NCBI RefSeq assembly: GCF_030145145.1
Contig: NZ_JAQYWD010000009.1
Location: 88,453-152,452, forward strand
Direction: 5' to 3'
Length of the DNA: 64,000 bases
Source of the DNA: Desulfobacula sp.
GTDB lineage: Bacteria > Desulfobacterota > Desulfobacteria > Desulfobacterales > Desulfobacteraceae
In this document: piece by piece, positions 63,890 to 64,000 of the stretch
Layout of the letters: the number at the start of each line of letters is the position of its first letter
How positions within the stretch are numbered: the stretch's first letter is position 1
Position numbers and translations under genes: made by a program
The notes under the pieces: model-generated
What the model was told of the DNA's origin: nothing
The model's database searches: none
Seen by the model: only the letters and a program-made list of their open reading frames with translations

Positions 63890-64000
63890 TCAATAACAAC
63901 ACTTCTTAAATTTTTTCCCAGATCCACACGGGCAGGGATCATTCCTGCCGACCGTTACTGCTAACGTTTTTGAAGTGGTTGGCACTTTCTCGGACCCTGT
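63890..64000 (-). CDS. C-terminal end of a SEC-C zinc-motif protein (runs off the window)
   Basis: The last 111 bases, read on the minus strand, encode an uninterrupted 36-residue C-terminus ending [20 protein letters not shown]. This is the SEC-C metal-binding motif (C-x-C-x8-C-C) found at the end of SecA, YchJ and various small or mobile-element proteins. The rest lies beyond position 64000, so identity is unknown. SEC-C in SecA binds zinc and SecB. Confidence 0.8.
   Translation of the reverse strand, partial: TGSEKVPTTSKTLAVTVGRNDPCPCGSGKKFKKCCY

Noticed and set aside
1..64000. CRISPR arrays, rRNA, intact transposase or phage genes
   Set aside because: No regularly spaced repeats, no rRNA signature, and no transposase, integrase or capsid motif was found on either strand.

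Overview
The window looks like a chromosomal segment of an anaerobic, sulfate-reducer-type Desulfobacterota bacterium (Desulfobacteraceae-like). This is inferred from gene content only: a class I hybrid cluster protein with a divergent HcpR-type regulator, a flavodiiron oxygen/NO reductase, a siroheme/4Fe-4S sulfite-reductase-fold protein, a B-type succinate dehydrogenase/fumarate reductase (order C-A-B), a TAXI-TRAP importer and a corrinoid operon under a B12 riboswitch. There are no rRNA or tRNA genes, no CRISPR array and no intact insertion sequence.

Layout. 0-4.3 kb: UspA, a Cys/Met-metabolism PLP enzyme, hibernation factor HPF, a secreted protein, an O-methyltransferase. 4.5-8.8 kb: a membrane SPFH protein followed by a 1104-residue protein that joins two AAA+ modules to a Lon-type Ser-Lys protease domain; this is the most unusual pair in the window. 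8.8-12.4 kb (minus): FloA flotillin with short and long NfeD partners. 12.5-18.3 kb (minus): FMN-binding protein, glnE, cardiolipin synthase, EEP-family hydrolase. 18.5-25.3 kb: carA-carB-purF-radical SAM, tightly packed. 25.4-26.3 kb (minus): a 54-residue conserved small protein and a cold-shock gene with a long structured leader. 26.4-29.2 kb: thioesterase, then an SPFH/zinc-ribbon protein overlapping a second zinc-ribbon protein. 29.3-34.5 kb: gamma-carbonic anhydrase-like protein, a truncated copy of hcp, a DEAD-box helicase, FetAB-type ABC exporter, HAD phosphatase. 34.5-37.8 kb: cobalamin riboswitch plus terminator, then about 1 kb without a recognisable gene but with two parS-like palindromes and strong hairpins, then cobO-cobQ. 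38-48 kb: FapA/DUF342 protein, ThpR, MoaD/ThiS-like protein, a two-component system, MarR regulator and a TAXI-TRAP transporter. 48-56 kb: a nitrosative/oxidative stress island (cupin, flavodiiron protein, siroheme/Fe-S protein, ferredoxin, HD protein, Hcp, HcpR, small zinc protein, AcuI-like reductase). 56-64 kb: MFS exporter, THUMP RNA methyltransferase, two small proteins, sdhCAB, a frameshifted antitoxin-like gene, and at the right edge the C-terminus of a SEC-C protein.

Themes. Three separate SPFH systems lie within 24 kb, each with a different partner (AAA/Lon protease, NfeD, zinc-ribbon protein). The Hcp/HcpR island has a matching FNR-like palindrome between the divergent genes, and the regulator lacks a canonical start codon. 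A family of small palindromic elements is scattered through intergenic regions. One inner hairpin family sits inside two different outer hairpins, and an exact insert-free copy of one outer hairpin lies at 9363-9408. Several genes shorter than about 60 codons were found by reading intergenic DNA. All functions are inferred from motifs read by eye; no database search was possible.
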